A stretch of DNA of 37,116 nucleotides from the NCBI GenBank assembly GCA_964424125.1, contig CAYRHS010000007.1:1-37116 (forward strand), read 5' to 3'. Origin of the DNA: CAYRHS01 sp964424125. GTDB taxonomy: Bacteria; Actinomycetota; Acidimicrobiia; IMCC26256; JAOSJL01. The position numbers were made by a program, and so were the translations under genes. Positions 1 to 7,687 of the stretch are shown here, one piece after another (the stretch's first letter is position 1; every line of letters starts with the position of its first letter). The notes below the pieces were generated by a model. That model ran no database searches. It worked only from the letters and a program-made list of their open reading frames with translations, and was not told where the DNA came from.

Positions 1-2
1 AC

Positions 3-1007
3 GACCACGCGACCTTGCGTCTGCACCTCGAGGTGTGCGCCGAGGCGCTCGACTACGGATCCGACGACGTCGTCATCAACCTCCTGCCACTGTTCCCGCT
101 CCACGCGTTCCTGACCCAGGCGGCCATCGCCGTGCACCTGGGCTGCACCTTGCTGCTCATGGGTCGCTTCGACCCGGCCAAGCTCGCGCAACTCTCGCGT
201 GACTACGAGATCACGGCGGGGACCTTCGTTCCCGCCATCGTTATCGCCCTCCTCCAGCTCCCGGAGGAGGCGCGCCCCGTCTTCTCGTCGGGGAGCAAGT
301 TCAACATCGGCGGCGCGCCGCTCCACCCCGAGGTCCGGGACCGCTTCGAGCAGGCCTACGGGATCTCGCTGCTCCAGGGCTTCGGGTCCACGGAGGTCAT
401 GGGGGCGATCGCCATGGAGCGCGCCGAACGCCGGGCGCCGTGGGGGAGTTGCGGGCAGCCGTTCCCCCGCCTGGAGGGCAAGGTGCGTGTCGTGGACGAC
501 GACGCCAACGACGTGCCCGTGGGTGAGATCGGGGAGTTCGTCGTCCACGAGAGTCGCGCCGCGATGGGCTACTGGGAAGACGACGAGCAGACCGAGGAGG
601 CGTTCGTCGACGGGACGTGGTACCGGATGGGCGATCTCGGCAAGATCGACGACGATGGGTTCGTCTACGTCCTCGACCGCAAGAAGGACATGATCATCCG
701 GGGCGGCTTCAACATCTACTCGGCCGAGATCGAGCGAATCCTGAACGAGCACGCGGCGATCGCGGAGTCCACGGTCATCGGTATCGCGCACGAGCAGCTC
801 GGCGAGGTGCCCAGGGCCTACGTCGTCCTCACCCCCGATCGCGAGGCCTCCGACGAGCTCGCCGCCGAATTGCGCGGGGTCGTGGCGGACCGCATCGGCT
901 CGTTGAAGGTCCCCGAGGAGATCCAGTTCGTGGCCTTCGAGGAGCTGCCCCGCAACGCGATGGGCAAGGTGTTGAAGCGCGAGCTACGCGCACGCGCCCC
1001 CGCCTAG
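3..1007 (+). CDS. Acyl-CoA synthetase / AMP-dependent ligase, C-terminal part (5' end outside window)
   Basis: The reading frame is open from the first bases of the window, so the gene starts upstream; the TTG at 15 is probably internal. The visible 334 residues are the C-terminal part of a class I adenylate-forming enzyme (FadD/acyl-CoA ligase type), which activates a carboxylic acid as its adenylate and then its CoA thioester. The family motifs appear in order: GFGSTEV (A5), WYRMGDLG (A7), RKKDMIIRGGFNIYSAEIE (A8 hinge) and PRNAMGKVLKREL with the catalytic A10 lysine. The acid substrate cannot be told from this part. The next gene starts 18 bases downstream on the same strand, so the ligase and the AveC-like protein probably share a transcript. 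Family assignment is secure; substrate is not. Confidence 0.9.
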   Translation, partial: DHATLRLHLEVCAEALDYGSDDVVINLLPLFPLHAFLTQAAIAVHLGCTLLLMGRFDPAKLAQLSRDYEITAGTFVPAIVIALLQLPEEARPVFSSGSKFNIGGAPLHPEVRDRFEQAYGISLLQGFGSTEVMGAIAMERAERRAPWGSCGQPFPRLEGKVRVVDDDANDVPVGEIGEFVVHESRAAMGYWEDDEQTEEAFVDGTWYRMGDLGKIDDDGFVYVLDRKKDMIIRGGFNIYSAEIERILNEHAAIAESTVIGIAHEQLGEVPRAYVVLTPDREASDELAAELRGVVADRIGSLKVPEEIQFVAFEELPRNAMGKVLKRELRARAPA

Positions 1008-1025
1008 GCGGAACTGGCTCCGCTG

Positions 1026-2051
1026 GTGCTCACCGAGAAGCTGGCAGCCGAGCCCGACACCGCGCCGCCGCGCTCCAACGCGGTGCTGATCTGGGCGGCG
1101 ATCGGTGTGGCCTTCCTCGCACTCCAGGTCTACGTGTTCGCGGCGTGGATCCTCTCCGGTGACGCGACGCCGATCGGCCCCGGCGACGATCCTGTTCCGT
1201 GGGCGCACCGAGCATGGGCCGTCGGCGCTCAGATCGTGCTCAGCCTCTCCGCGATCGTCATCGTCGCCTGGATCGTCCGGCGCGCGATCCGGGAACGCCG
1301 GCTGACCTTCGACGCGCTGCTCCTCATCGGCTGGGCGTCGATCTTCTGGGGGAACCCGCTCGAGAACTACACCTCGGTCATGCGCCTCGCGAGCGGCGCG
1401 ATGGTCAACCTCGGCACCTGGGTCCACCACGTGCCCGGCGCCGTCAGCCCGACCGCGGACCGCGTGCCCGAACCGCTCGTCTACATGGTCGCCCTGTACT
1501 TCGGCTACGGCGTGCTGACGACCTTCGCCATGTCGGCGCTCATGCGGTGGGCGAATCGCCGTTGGCCGGTGCTCTCGGGTGTCCGCCTCTTCCTCGTCGC
1601 GTGGCTCGTCCTGTTCCTCGTGGAGATCGTCGTCGAAGGCCTCTGGATCCGCACCGAGATCATGGCCTACCCGGGTGGCATCCACGCGATCAGCATCTTC
1701 GCGGGCGAGCGCTACCAGATCCCGTTGCACATCCCTGCCCTCGTGGCGCTGACACTGATGGCGTTCGCGTGGCTCCACTACTCGCGGCGCGCCCGAGATG
1801 CCGTCCTCGAACGCGGGATCGAACGTGTGCCCCGTCGGCGGCGCACGGCGGTGCGGATCCTCGCGATGGTGGGCTTCGCGAACGTCGTGATGCTGCTGTA
1901 CGCGGTGCCGGCTCAGCTCCTCGCGATCCACTCCGGCGAGTACCCGCGTGACTACCCGTCGTACCTGAACAACGGCGTGTGCGGCGGAGACGGCAACTTC
2001 CCGTGCCCGGGGCCCGAAACGCCGGTGTTCAAGGAGGGCAACGAACCCTGA
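1026..2051 (+). CDS. AveC-like (spirocyclase family) integral membrane protein, copy 1
   Basis: A 341-residue polytopic membrane protein from a GTG start just after the acyl-CoA ligase. About seven hydrophobic segments are seen, the first near residues 17-38. It shares with two later genes in this window a block after transmembrane segment 2 (RRLTFDALLLIGWASIFWG, then NPLEN), a YPGGIHAIS...GERYQIPL block and a C-terminal tail with two cysteines (NNGVCGG...FPCPGP). This pattern resembles proteins named 'spirocyclase, AveC family' in mycobacteria. AveC itself shapes the spiroketal of avermectin, but the function of these relatives is not known to me, so the name is a family label only. The paired tail cysteines may form a disulfide outside the membrane. 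Confidence 0.6.
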   Translation: MLTEKLAAEPDTAPPRSNAVLIWAAIGVAFLALQVYVFAAWILSGDATPIGPGDDPVPWAHRAWAVGAQIVLSLSAIVIVAWIVRRAIRERRLTFDALLLIGWASIFWGNPLENYTSVMRLASGAMVNLGTWVHHVPGAVSPTADRVPEPLVYMVALYFGYGVLTTFAMSALMRWANRRWPVLSGVRLFLVAWLVLFLVEIVVEGLWIRTEIMAYPGGIHAISIFAGERYQIPLHIPALVALTLMAFAWLHYSRRARDAVLERGIERVPRRRRTAVRILAMVGFANVVMLLYAVPAQLLAIHSGEYPRDYPSYLNNGVCGGDGNFPCPGPETPVFKEGNEP

Positions 2052-2058
2052 CCGAGGA

Positions 2059-2073
2059 CGAGGCGGCGCCTCG
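2059..2073. terminator. Short hairpin between convergent genes, possible bidirectional terminator
   Basis: CGAGGC and GCCTCG form a perfect 6-bp stem with a 3-base loop, placed between the convergent stop codons of the AveC-like gene and the kinase-fold gene. No U-run follows, so this is weak as an intrinsic terminator. Confidence 0.3.
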
Positions 2074-2078
2074 CCGGA

Positions 2079-3200
2079 TCAGGCGTCCGCTTCCAGGAGC
2101 TCGAGGCTGCCGAGGTCGTCGGCGGCGACGGCGAAGCGCGTTCCCATGCGCGTCGCGAACTCAGCCGGTTGCATCTCGGGCGTGCAGAAGAGGCCGACGA
2201 TCCCGTAGAGGACCTGGCGCCGGTGCGCGCGCCATGCGTCCTCGCTGCTCGGTGAGTCCTCGACGCCCCGCGCTCGGAGCTCGCCCACGTAGTGCTCGAC
2301 GAGCTCGCGTTCGTACGTACGGCGATCCTCGGCATCGAGCACGCACGTGATGAGGTACGAGACGTCCTGGTCCCAGGAGCCGGCCACCGCGGCCTGCCAG
2401 TCGAGGAAGCGGGGCTGCCCGTCGGGCTCGAAGTACATGTTGCCGATGTGGGCGTCACCGTGCAGTAGGCAATGCGTGCCCCGCTCGTCGATCGCGCGCA
2501 GCGATCGGATGCCGGCGTGGACCCGCGCCTGGTCGCGCATCGATTCCGGGAGGCCTTCACCGCGACCTTCGTCGATGCAGCGCTGCCAGTTCTCGGGCCC
2601 GAGCAGGAAGTCCACGATCGTGTACCGGCCCAGGTCGAGCTGTCCGAGGTCGGCGACCGGCGCCGAATGGGTCCGGTCCCAGTACCGCGCGTGGACCGCG
2701 GCGAGGAGCTCCAGCGCTTCCGCCGTGGTGTCGCGCGTCAAGGGCTCCTCGACCCGCCCGAACGAGACGTTCGCCGCGAGCAGGTCCTCGAGCAGGAGGA
2801 GCGACTGGCCCGTGTCGGGGTTGCAGCCCGCGTAGTAGCAGCGGGGGAGGGGGATGTCGAGGGTCGGGGCGACGCTGCGGAAGAAGATGGCCTCCTTGGC
2901 GTACATCGGCGCCGCGAGCGCGAGCATCGTCTCGTCGAAGCCGGCCTTCAGCATCATCGTCGCGGGGAGGCGAGCACGGTGCCCGGCGTCGTCGTAGTCG
3001 AGGAGGAGCCTGACCTTCGTCGCGCTCCCGGGCATCGTGCGGCCGATGTCGACCCGCTCCACCGTGACCCCCGGGTACCAGCAGTCGAGCGCGCGGGTGA
3101 GGAACTGCTCGTCGATCTGGTCGATCGTGAGTGGCAGGGCGATCGCGTCCTCCGGACGCTCCCGGGCCGACGTCGGTGCACTCTGGACGGTCTCGGTCAT
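2079..3200 (-). CDS. Aminoglycoside-phosphotransferase/EcKinase-like (APH-fold) protein
   Basis: A 373-residue protein of the APH/choline-kinase fold. The catalytic loop HGDAHIGN and the following FLDWQAA (the DFG-equivalent metal-binding Asp) are both present, and LLLLEDL occupies the usual hinge position. The ATG at 3200 is chosen because the upstream enoyl-CoA hydratase-like gene stops at 3203, leaving a 2-base gap that suggests translational coupling; the frame is open further upstream but that part is a shadow of the hydratase. Relatives are often found beside acyl-CoA dehydrogenases and hydratases in actinobacterial catabolic clusters, where they are thought to phosphorylate a small hydroxylated substrate. 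The substrate here is unknown. Confidence 0.8.
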   Translation of the reverse strand: MTETVQSAPTSARERPEDAIALPLTIDQIDEQFLTRALDCWYPGVTVERVDIGRTMPGSATKVRLLLDYDDAGHRARLPATMMLKAGFDETMLALAAPMYAKEAIFFRSVAPTLDIPLPRCYYAGCNPDTGQSLLLLEDLLAANVSFGRVEEPLTRDTTAEALELLAAVHARYWDRTHSAPVADLGQLDLGRYTIVDFLLGPENWQRCIDEGRGEGLPESMRDQARVHAGIRSLRAIDERGTHCLLHGDAHIGNMYFEPDGQPRFLDWQAAVAGSWDQDVSYLITCVLDAEDRRTYERELVEHYVGELRARGVEDSPSSEDAWRAHRRQVLYGIVGLFCTPEMQPAEFATRMGTRFAVAADDLGSLELLEADA

Positions 3201-3202
3201 CG

Positions 3203-4015
3203 TCACGATCCTCGGAATTCGCCTGGCCGTCGTTCCTGGAACGCCCGGATCCCTTCGAGCAAGTCGTCGGAGCCGAGCGTCATGATCTCCAGCGCGAACG
3301 CGAGGTCGAGCACCTCGCCCGCTCGGAGCTGGGTGACGCGGTTCAGCGCGCGTTTGGTGCCCTGGACCGCGAGTGGTGGTAGGGCCGCCATCTCCTCGGC
3401 GATCTCCCGCGCGCGGGACTCGGCGTCTTCGACCTCGTCGACGAGGTCGGTGACCATGCCCCACTGCCACGCGTCCTCGGCGCCCACCATCTCGCCGGTC
3501 AGGAGGTAGCGGCGCGCGCGGGGGAGCCCGACCGCGGCGGGCCACGCGAAGCAGCCACCGTCGCCGGCGACGAGCCCGACGCGCACGTGGGGATCGCCGA
3601 TGCGCGCCCGGCGGGGCGCGACGACCGCGTCGGCGCAGAGCACGATGCTCGCCGCGAGCCCGATGGCGTCGCCGTTCAACCCGACCACGAGCGGTTGCGG
3701 GAGGTCGAGGAGGACCTGCATGAGGTGGCGCCCGTCGTCGGTGATGCGCAGTCGGTTCTGCACGTGCTCATGGCACTCGCGCATGAGCGCCCAGTCGCCG
3801 CCGGCCGAGAAGACCTTGCCCGACGACAGAAGCACGATCGCCCGGACGTCGCGGCGTCCGCTCAGCTCCTCCAGCGCACGCGTGAACTCGACGTGGAGCT
3901 TCTCGTCGAAGCTGTTGTACTCGTCGGGCCGGGCCAGCCGGACGGTGGCGACGGCGCCCTGCCGGGACACCTCGAGGGTGTCGAAGTGCTCCGAGCTGCT
4001 CTCTTGGCTCGACAC
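3203..4015 (-). CDS. Enoyl-CoA hydratase/isomerase (crotonase) family protein, atypical active site
   Basis: 270 residues, normal length for a crotonase. The oxyanion-hole region is visible (FSAGGD and the NGDAIGLAAS loop). The two glutamates used by classic hydratases (rat Glu144 and Glu164) are not there: the first position aligns with Ser in GLAASIVLCAD, and the second is His in GDPHVRVG, where hydratases have GQPE. An Asp in the following VAGDGG loop may be the acid/base, as seems to occur in some isomerase-like members. It probably acts on a CoA thioester but may not be a hydratase. It starts with GTG preceded by a purine-rich GAGGTGGGGG and is followed with 2 bases spacing by the kinase-fold gene, so the two form an operon divergent from the AveC-like copy 2. 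Confidence 0.85.
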   Translation of the reverse strand: MSSQESSSEHFDTLEVSRQGAVATVRLARPDEYNSFDEKLHVEFTRALEELSGRRDVRAIVLLSSGKVFSAGGDWALMRECHEHVQNRLRITDDGRHLMQVLLDLPQPLVVGLNGDAIGLAASIVLCADAVVAPRRARIGDPHVRVGLVAGDGGCFAWPAAVGLPRARRYLLTGEMVGAEDAWQWGMVTDLVDEVEDAESRAREIAEEMAALPPLAVQGTKRALNRVTQLRAGEVLDLAFALEIMTLGSDDLLEGIRAFQERRPGEFRGS

Positions 4016-4077
4016 GGCGCCCCCACCTCACCTGGCCTCGTGGGCTCCGACGTCGTGGATCGGCAGCCGAGATGAAT

Positions 4078-4095
4078 TCCGGTACTCTCCGGTAC
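4078..4095. promoter_or_regulatory. Tandem TCCGGTAC repeats in divergent promoter region
   Basis: TCCGGTAC occurs at 4078-4085 and again at 4088-4095, exactly 10 bases apart, so on the same helical face, between the divergent starts at 4015 and 4134. The second copy continues into GGTACC and TACCTTAA, which could also be part of a -10 element. Regulator unknown. Confidence 0.4.
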
Positions 4096-4133
4096 CTTAA
4101 TCGCCGCGTCGATCACGCCGCTCGGGGGGAGCC

Positions 4134-5273
4134 GTGACCACATCGCCCGTCGCCAAGGTCCGTGCGTCACGATGGGGCGGGCGCGCCGACGTCGACGGCT
4201 TCCGGCGGAGCTGGCGACCGGTGCACTACATGGCGCTCGTCGGCGCACTGCTGCTCGGCCTCCAGCTCTGGACCTGGATCGGCTGGCTGATCGCGGGTCC
4301 GCAGGCGATCACCGGCTACGAAGACCGGGACTCGGCGTCGTGGTACACGGCGCGGGTCCTCGAGGTCGCGATGATCGTCGTGTTCACGGTCCTCCTCGTC
4401 TATCTCGTCCGCAAGTGCCGTCGCGAGCACGAGCTCGTCTTCGAGGCGAAGCTCTTCATCGCGGGTGCGGCCGTCATGTGGCTCGACATGTGGACGAACC
4501 TCCTCCAGCCGCTGTTCCTCTACAGCTCGAACTGGGTGAACCTCAACAACCCGCTGACCGGCCTCCCCTTCATCCCCAACCCCGACCCCGGGAGTCTCCC
4601 GTTCCCGATCCTGTTCCATGCGTTCAACTACCCGGTCGCGTTGCTGGTGGCCGGGGTCCTGGTCTCCACCGTGATGGGCAAGCTCCGGGCGCGGTGGCCG
4701 AGGATGTCGAACGTGCAGCTCCTGTTGCTCTGCGCGCTGCTCGGCATCGTGTTCGACTTCGCCTACGAGATCCCGATGTTCAAGCTTCGGGTGTGGGCGT
4801 ACCCCGGCACGCCCGACGAGCTCGCGCTCTTCTCGTCGAACAGCACCAAGTTCCCGATCTGGGAGTGGATCCCGGCCGGGATCGCGTTCGCGAGCTTCGG
4901 CGCGCTGCGGTACTTCAAGGACGACCGCGGGCGGCAGCTGACCGAGCGAGGGCTCGAGGGTCACAGCCCCGTCGTTCGCCAGACGCTCTCGGTCCTCGCG
5001 CTGATCGCTGTCGTCTCGGGCGTGTGGCTCTGGGCGACCACCACCCAGGCGATCGGGGGGCTCTACGCCGACCCCTACCAGCCGCTGCCGGCCCACCTCG
5101 TCAACGACGTGTGCGACGCACCACTCCTCGGGGGCGGGCAGCGCACGGGCACGGCCTACGGTCACTGCCCCCAGGAGGGTTCACCCATCCCGGTGCGCAA
5201 GCTGCCGGAGTCGGCCGACGACGGCCAGGACGCCGGCGACGACGGCTCCGCGGGAACCGCGCGGGCCCCGTGA
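4134..5273 (+). CDS. AveC-like (spirocyclase family) integral membrane protein, copy 2
   Basis: 379 residues, GTG start with the ribosome binding site GGGGGGAG a few bases upstream. Membrane segments begin near residues 29-54. It carries the same blocks as copies 1 and 3: CRREHELVFEAKLFIAGAA followed by a conserved Trp-rich stretch with NPL, an acidic FDFAYEIPMF helix, WAYPGTPDELALFSS, and a C-terminal tail with paired cysteines (VNDVCDAP and YGHCPQEG). It differs from the other two by a longer insertion between the tail cysteines and a hydrophilic Asp/Gly-rich C-terminus. It is divergently transcribed from the crotonase-kinase operon. AveC-family membership is inferred from pattern; catalytic activity is unproven. 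Confidence 0.6.
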   Translation: MTTSPVAKVRASRWGGRADVDGFRRSWRPVHYMALVGALLLGLQLWTWIGWLIAGPQAITGYEDRDSASWYTARVLEVAMIVVFTVLLVYLVRKCRREHELVFEAKLFIAGAAVMWLDMWTNLLQPLFLYSSNWVNLNNPLTGLPFIPNPDPGSLPFPILFHAFNYPVALLVAGVLVSTVMGKLRARWPRMSNVQLLLLCALLGIVFDFAYEIPMFKLRVWAYPGTPDELALFSSNSTKFPIWEWIPAGIAFASFGALRYFKDDRGRQLTERGLEGHSPVVRQTLSVLALIAVVSGVWLWATTTQAIGGLYADPYQPLPAHLVNDVCDAPLLGGGQRTGTAYGHCPQEGSPIPVRKLPESADDGQDAGDDGSAGTARAP

Positions 5274-5311
5274 CCGGGCTCCCGCCGCAAGCTCGATTTT
5301 TTCGCGACACG

Positions 5312-5325
5312 TTGGTACGGTAACC
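5312..5325. promoter_or_regulatory. TGGTACGGTAACC element directly upstream of amidohydrolase
   Basis: TGGTACGGT matches 8 of 9 bases of the CGGTACGGT arm in the palindrome at 8828-8850. It also contains TACGGT, a possible -10 hexamer about 9 bases before the ATG at 5330. It could be promoter, operator or both. Confidence 0.35.
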
Positions 5326-5329
5326 GGCG

Positions 5330-6535
5330 ATGCAGGAATGGTTCCCGGTCATCAGCTGTGACAGTCACGTCCACGAGCCCGCCGACCTCTACGAGTCGCG
5401 CATGCCGGCTCGGCTGCGCGATCGCGCGCCGAAGCTGATCTCGGACCCGCGCGGCGACAAGGTCGTGATGGGCGATCGCCTGGTGCGCTTCGTGGGGCTC
5501 GAGGCCATGGAGGAGTTCGACACCAAGGACCGGTCCTACAAGGGCGCCCGGTACCAGGTGGGTCGGCGCGGGAAGTTCGAGGCCGAGGCCCGCATGCACG
5601 ACCTCGCGATCGACGGGGTCGAGGGGGAGGTCGTGTACGGCTTCTCCTATTGGATGGACCAACCCGATCGCGAGGTCCTCCTCGAGATGACCCGGATCTA
5701 CAACGACTGGGTCCACGAGTTCATCGAGCCCACGAAGGATCGGTCGATCGCCCCCGCGATGCTCCCGACCTGGGACGTCGACCTCTCGATCGCCGAGGCC
5801 CAGCGCGCCGTGGGCGACCTGGGTGCCCGAGCGCTGCAGATCGCCGCTCCGTACGTCGGCGAGATCGAGTACGGCTACCGCAACTCCGAGTACGACCGGC
5901 TCTGGGCCGCCGCGATCGAGCTGGGTGTGCCCGTCACGATGCACATCGGGAGCGGGAAGCCGAAGGGTCGCTTCCGGGGTCCGGGAATGGTGATGTGCGA
6001 CTTCATGGCGACCTTCAACGACTCGCCCGACCTGGTCGTCGAGTTCATCAGCGCCGGCATCTTCGAGCGATTCCCCGACCTGAAGCTGGCCGTCACCGAG
6101 GGCGGGATCGGCTGGGCTCCGTGGTTGGTCCTGATGATGGACCGGATGTACGACGACAACGGTCACATGCTCGATCACCTCCTCTCGGAGCGTCCCAGCA
6201 CCTACTTCGCCCGCAATTGTCTCGTCACCTGGCAGGAGGACGTGCCGGGCATCCGCTCGATCGACTTCATCGAGGACGCGGTGGCATGGGGCTCGGACTA
6301 CCCGCACCGCGAGGGGACGTTCCCCGAGAGCCGCGAGAAGATCCGCGCGCAGATCGAGGAGCTCCCTGCCGCCCTCCAGCGCAAGCTCTGTTGTGACAAC
6401 GCGGCCGCATTCTTCGGCTTCGACGCGGACTTGATCGCCGAACGCTACGGACCCGACTCCGCGCACCAGGGCAAGTACGGCGCGCAGGACGGCGGGTCGA
6501 TCACCCCGGACGACGTCGAGGCGATCGTCGCCTGA
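5330..6535 (+). CDS. Amidohydrolase 2 family metal-dependent hydrolase
   Basis: 401 residues of an amidohydrolase-2 type TIM barrel, the group that includes ACMSD-like decarboxylases. Metal-binding positions are recognisable: HVH at residues 13-15 in CDSHVHEP, the His near residue 205 in VTMHIGSG, and the Asp near residue 323 in WGSDYPH. Such enzymes cleave or decarboxylate ring and carboxylate substrates in catabolic pathways. The ATG at 5330 has no clear ribosome binding site; the sequence GGTACGGTAACC lies directly in front of it and contains a TACGGT that could serve as a -10 box, so translation may start with a very short leader. A T6 run at 5297-5302 precedes it. Family is secure, substrate unknown. 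Confidence 0.88.
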   Translation: MQEWFPVISCDSHVHEPADLYESRMPARLRDRAPKLISDPRGDKVVMGDRLVRFVGLEAMEEFDTKDRSYKGARYQVGRRGKFEAEARMHDLAIDGVEGEVVYGFSYWMDQPDREVLLEMTRIYNDWVHEFIEPTKDRSIAPAMLPTWDVDLSIAEAQRAVGDLGARALQIAAPYVGEIEYGYRNSEYDRLWAAAIELGVPVTMHIGSGKPKGRFRGPGMVMCDFMATFNDSPDLVVEFISAGIFERFPDLKLAVTEGGIGWAPWLVLMMDRMYDDNGHMLDHLLSERPSTYFARNCLVTWQEDVPGIRSIDFIEDAVAWGSDYPHREGTFPESREKIRAQIEELPAALQRKLCCDNAAAFFGFDADLIAERYGPDSAHQGKYGAQDGGSITPDDVEAIVA

Positions 6536-6546
6536 CACCCGGGGGC

Positions 6547-6975
6547 TCAGCGAGCCTCCGCCCGCTCCTTCAGCGCCTCGTTCAGCGCGTCGTACGCAGG
6601 GAGGGAGCGATCGAGCAACGGTCGGGCCAGCCGGGTCAGGGCGCCGGTGAAGCGCTCGACGTTCTCGAGGCGCACGCCACGGTCGCGGGGCACGATCGTG
6701 AACGTGTGCTCGCCGTCGAGCAGCCCGCGGAACAGGAGGTGCCCGATCCAGCCGAGGCGCTGCCCGGGCGCGAGCTCCGTCAGCTCCACGGTCGCGGGCA
6801 GGGCCCTTCCCCCCGTGGGCGCGAAGCGGCCCTTCAGACGCTCGCCGACCTCGCGCGTGCCTTCCATGCGGCGCACGAGTGGGTTCCACTCCGGGTAGGC
6901 GTCGAAGTCGACCAGGATCGCCCACACGGTCTCGGTGGGGGCATCGATGTCGATCTCGGAGCGCAGCTCGTGCAT
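6547..6975 (-). CDS. SRPBCC (START/polyketide cyclase-like) domain protein
   Basis: 142 residues, a single helix-grip domain. It begins MHELRSEIDIDAP, has the WNPLVRRMEG block and ends with a long C-terminal helix, as usual for polyketide_cyc2-type proteins, which bind hydrophobic ligands. The ATG at 6975 is chosen because GAGAGGA lies 6 bases upstream and the domain starts right there. An alternative GTG at 7035 overlaps the stop of the upstream gene by four bases (GTGA) and would add 20 residues, so translational coupling with that gene is also possible. Ligand unknown. Confidence 0.8.
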   Translation of the reverse strand: MHELRSEIDIDAPTETVWAILVDFDAYPEWNPLVRRMEGTREVGERLKGRFAPTGGRALPATVELTELAPGQRLGWIGHLLFRGLLDGEHTFTIVPRDRGVRLENVERFTGALTRLARPLLDRSLPAYDALNEALKERAEAR

Positions 6976-7031
6976 TCGAATCCTCTCGGTCTTCGGGGCC
7001 GTCTCGTTCTCTCGCGGCTCACGCTCGGGGC

Positions 7032-7571
7032 TCACGGGCTGGGCACGCCGTCACCGTCGACGCCTCGACCTCCGAGCACGTCCTCCAGCGAGAAGCCGTG
7101 GGTCCGTGGCCCGTGGCCCGCACCGACCTGGACGATCTGGATCAGCACCCCCGAGGCCTCACGGGGGTGGACGAACACCTCCTGCCAGTCGTCGTCCTTG
7201 AGATAGGGGCTGGTGGGGGTGAACCCGAGTGCACCGAGACGCTCGATCGCCCCACGCACGTCGTCGACCTTGAACGTCAGGTGGTGCACCGCGCCACCAC
7301 GTTCGAAGAACCGGTCGAAGAAGGTGGAGCCGGTGAGGGGCTCGAGGAGCTCGACCCTCCCTCCTCCTGGGAAGGCGAGCTGGAGGCCGCGGTAGCCCAC
7401 GCGCGAGTTGTCGCCGCCACCCGCGAACGCTCCACCGAGGAGATCGCGGTACACGGGCAACAGGTCGCGGATGCGGCGGGCCGCCACCGCGACGTGGTCG
7501 AACGTGGCGCCGGCACTCGTCAGCGGCTCGAGCGGAGACGCCGCTCCGTGATCGGCCCGGGGCTCGCTCAT
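7032..7571 (-). CDS. VOC/glyoxalase-fold protein, methylmalonyl-CoA epimerase-like
   Basis: 179 residues with two beta-alpha-beta-beta-beta modules of the vicinal oxygen chelate fold. Likely metal-site strands are FDHVAVA, GRVELLEP and AVHHLTFKVDD; the fourth site lies in GVLIQIVQ, where a Gln replaces the Glu common in methylmalonyl-CoA epimerases. The overall pattern (SGVLIQ, HPREASG) is closest to the epimerase-like branch, but the Gln and a 25-residue N-terminal extension make another lyase or epimerase reaction possible. It is first in a short minus-strand operon with the SRPBCC gene and divergent from AveC-like copy 3, with a strong inverted repeat between them. Confidence 0.8.
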   Translation of the reverse strand: MSEPRADHGAASPLEPLTSAGATFDHVAVAARRIRDLLPVYRDLLGGAFAGGGDNSRVGYRGLQLAFPGGGRVELLEPLTGSTFFDRFFERGGAVHHLTFKVDDVRGAIERLGALGFTPTSPYLKDDDWQEVFVHPREASGVLIQIVQVGAGHGPRTHGFSLEDVLGGRGVDGDGVPSP

Positions 7572-7600
7572 CGGGGGCCCGCCGCCTTGAACGTCTGTTC

Positions 7601-7650
7601 ATGATTCGGACAGGCCCGTTGACCCGCGCCCGCGAAGGTGTCCGAATCAT
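7601..7650. promoter_or_regulatory. Perfect 12-bp inverted repeat in divergent promoter
   Basis: ATGATTCGGACA (7601-7612) and its exact reverse complement TGTCCGAATCAT (7639-7650) are separated by 26 bases and sit midway between the divergent starts at 7571 and 7688. Centre-to-centre distance is 38 bases. Each arm may be one binding site of a dimeric regulator serving both promoters. The repressor is not evident in the window. Confidence 0.6.
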
Positions 7651-7687
7651 CGGGCACCGCGTGCTGCGACGTCGGAAGGGGTGGACG

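Noticed and set aside
5162..6925. 587-residue minus-strand frame over the amidohydrolase
   Set aside because: Antisense shadow; the plus-strand protein has all metal-site motifs.
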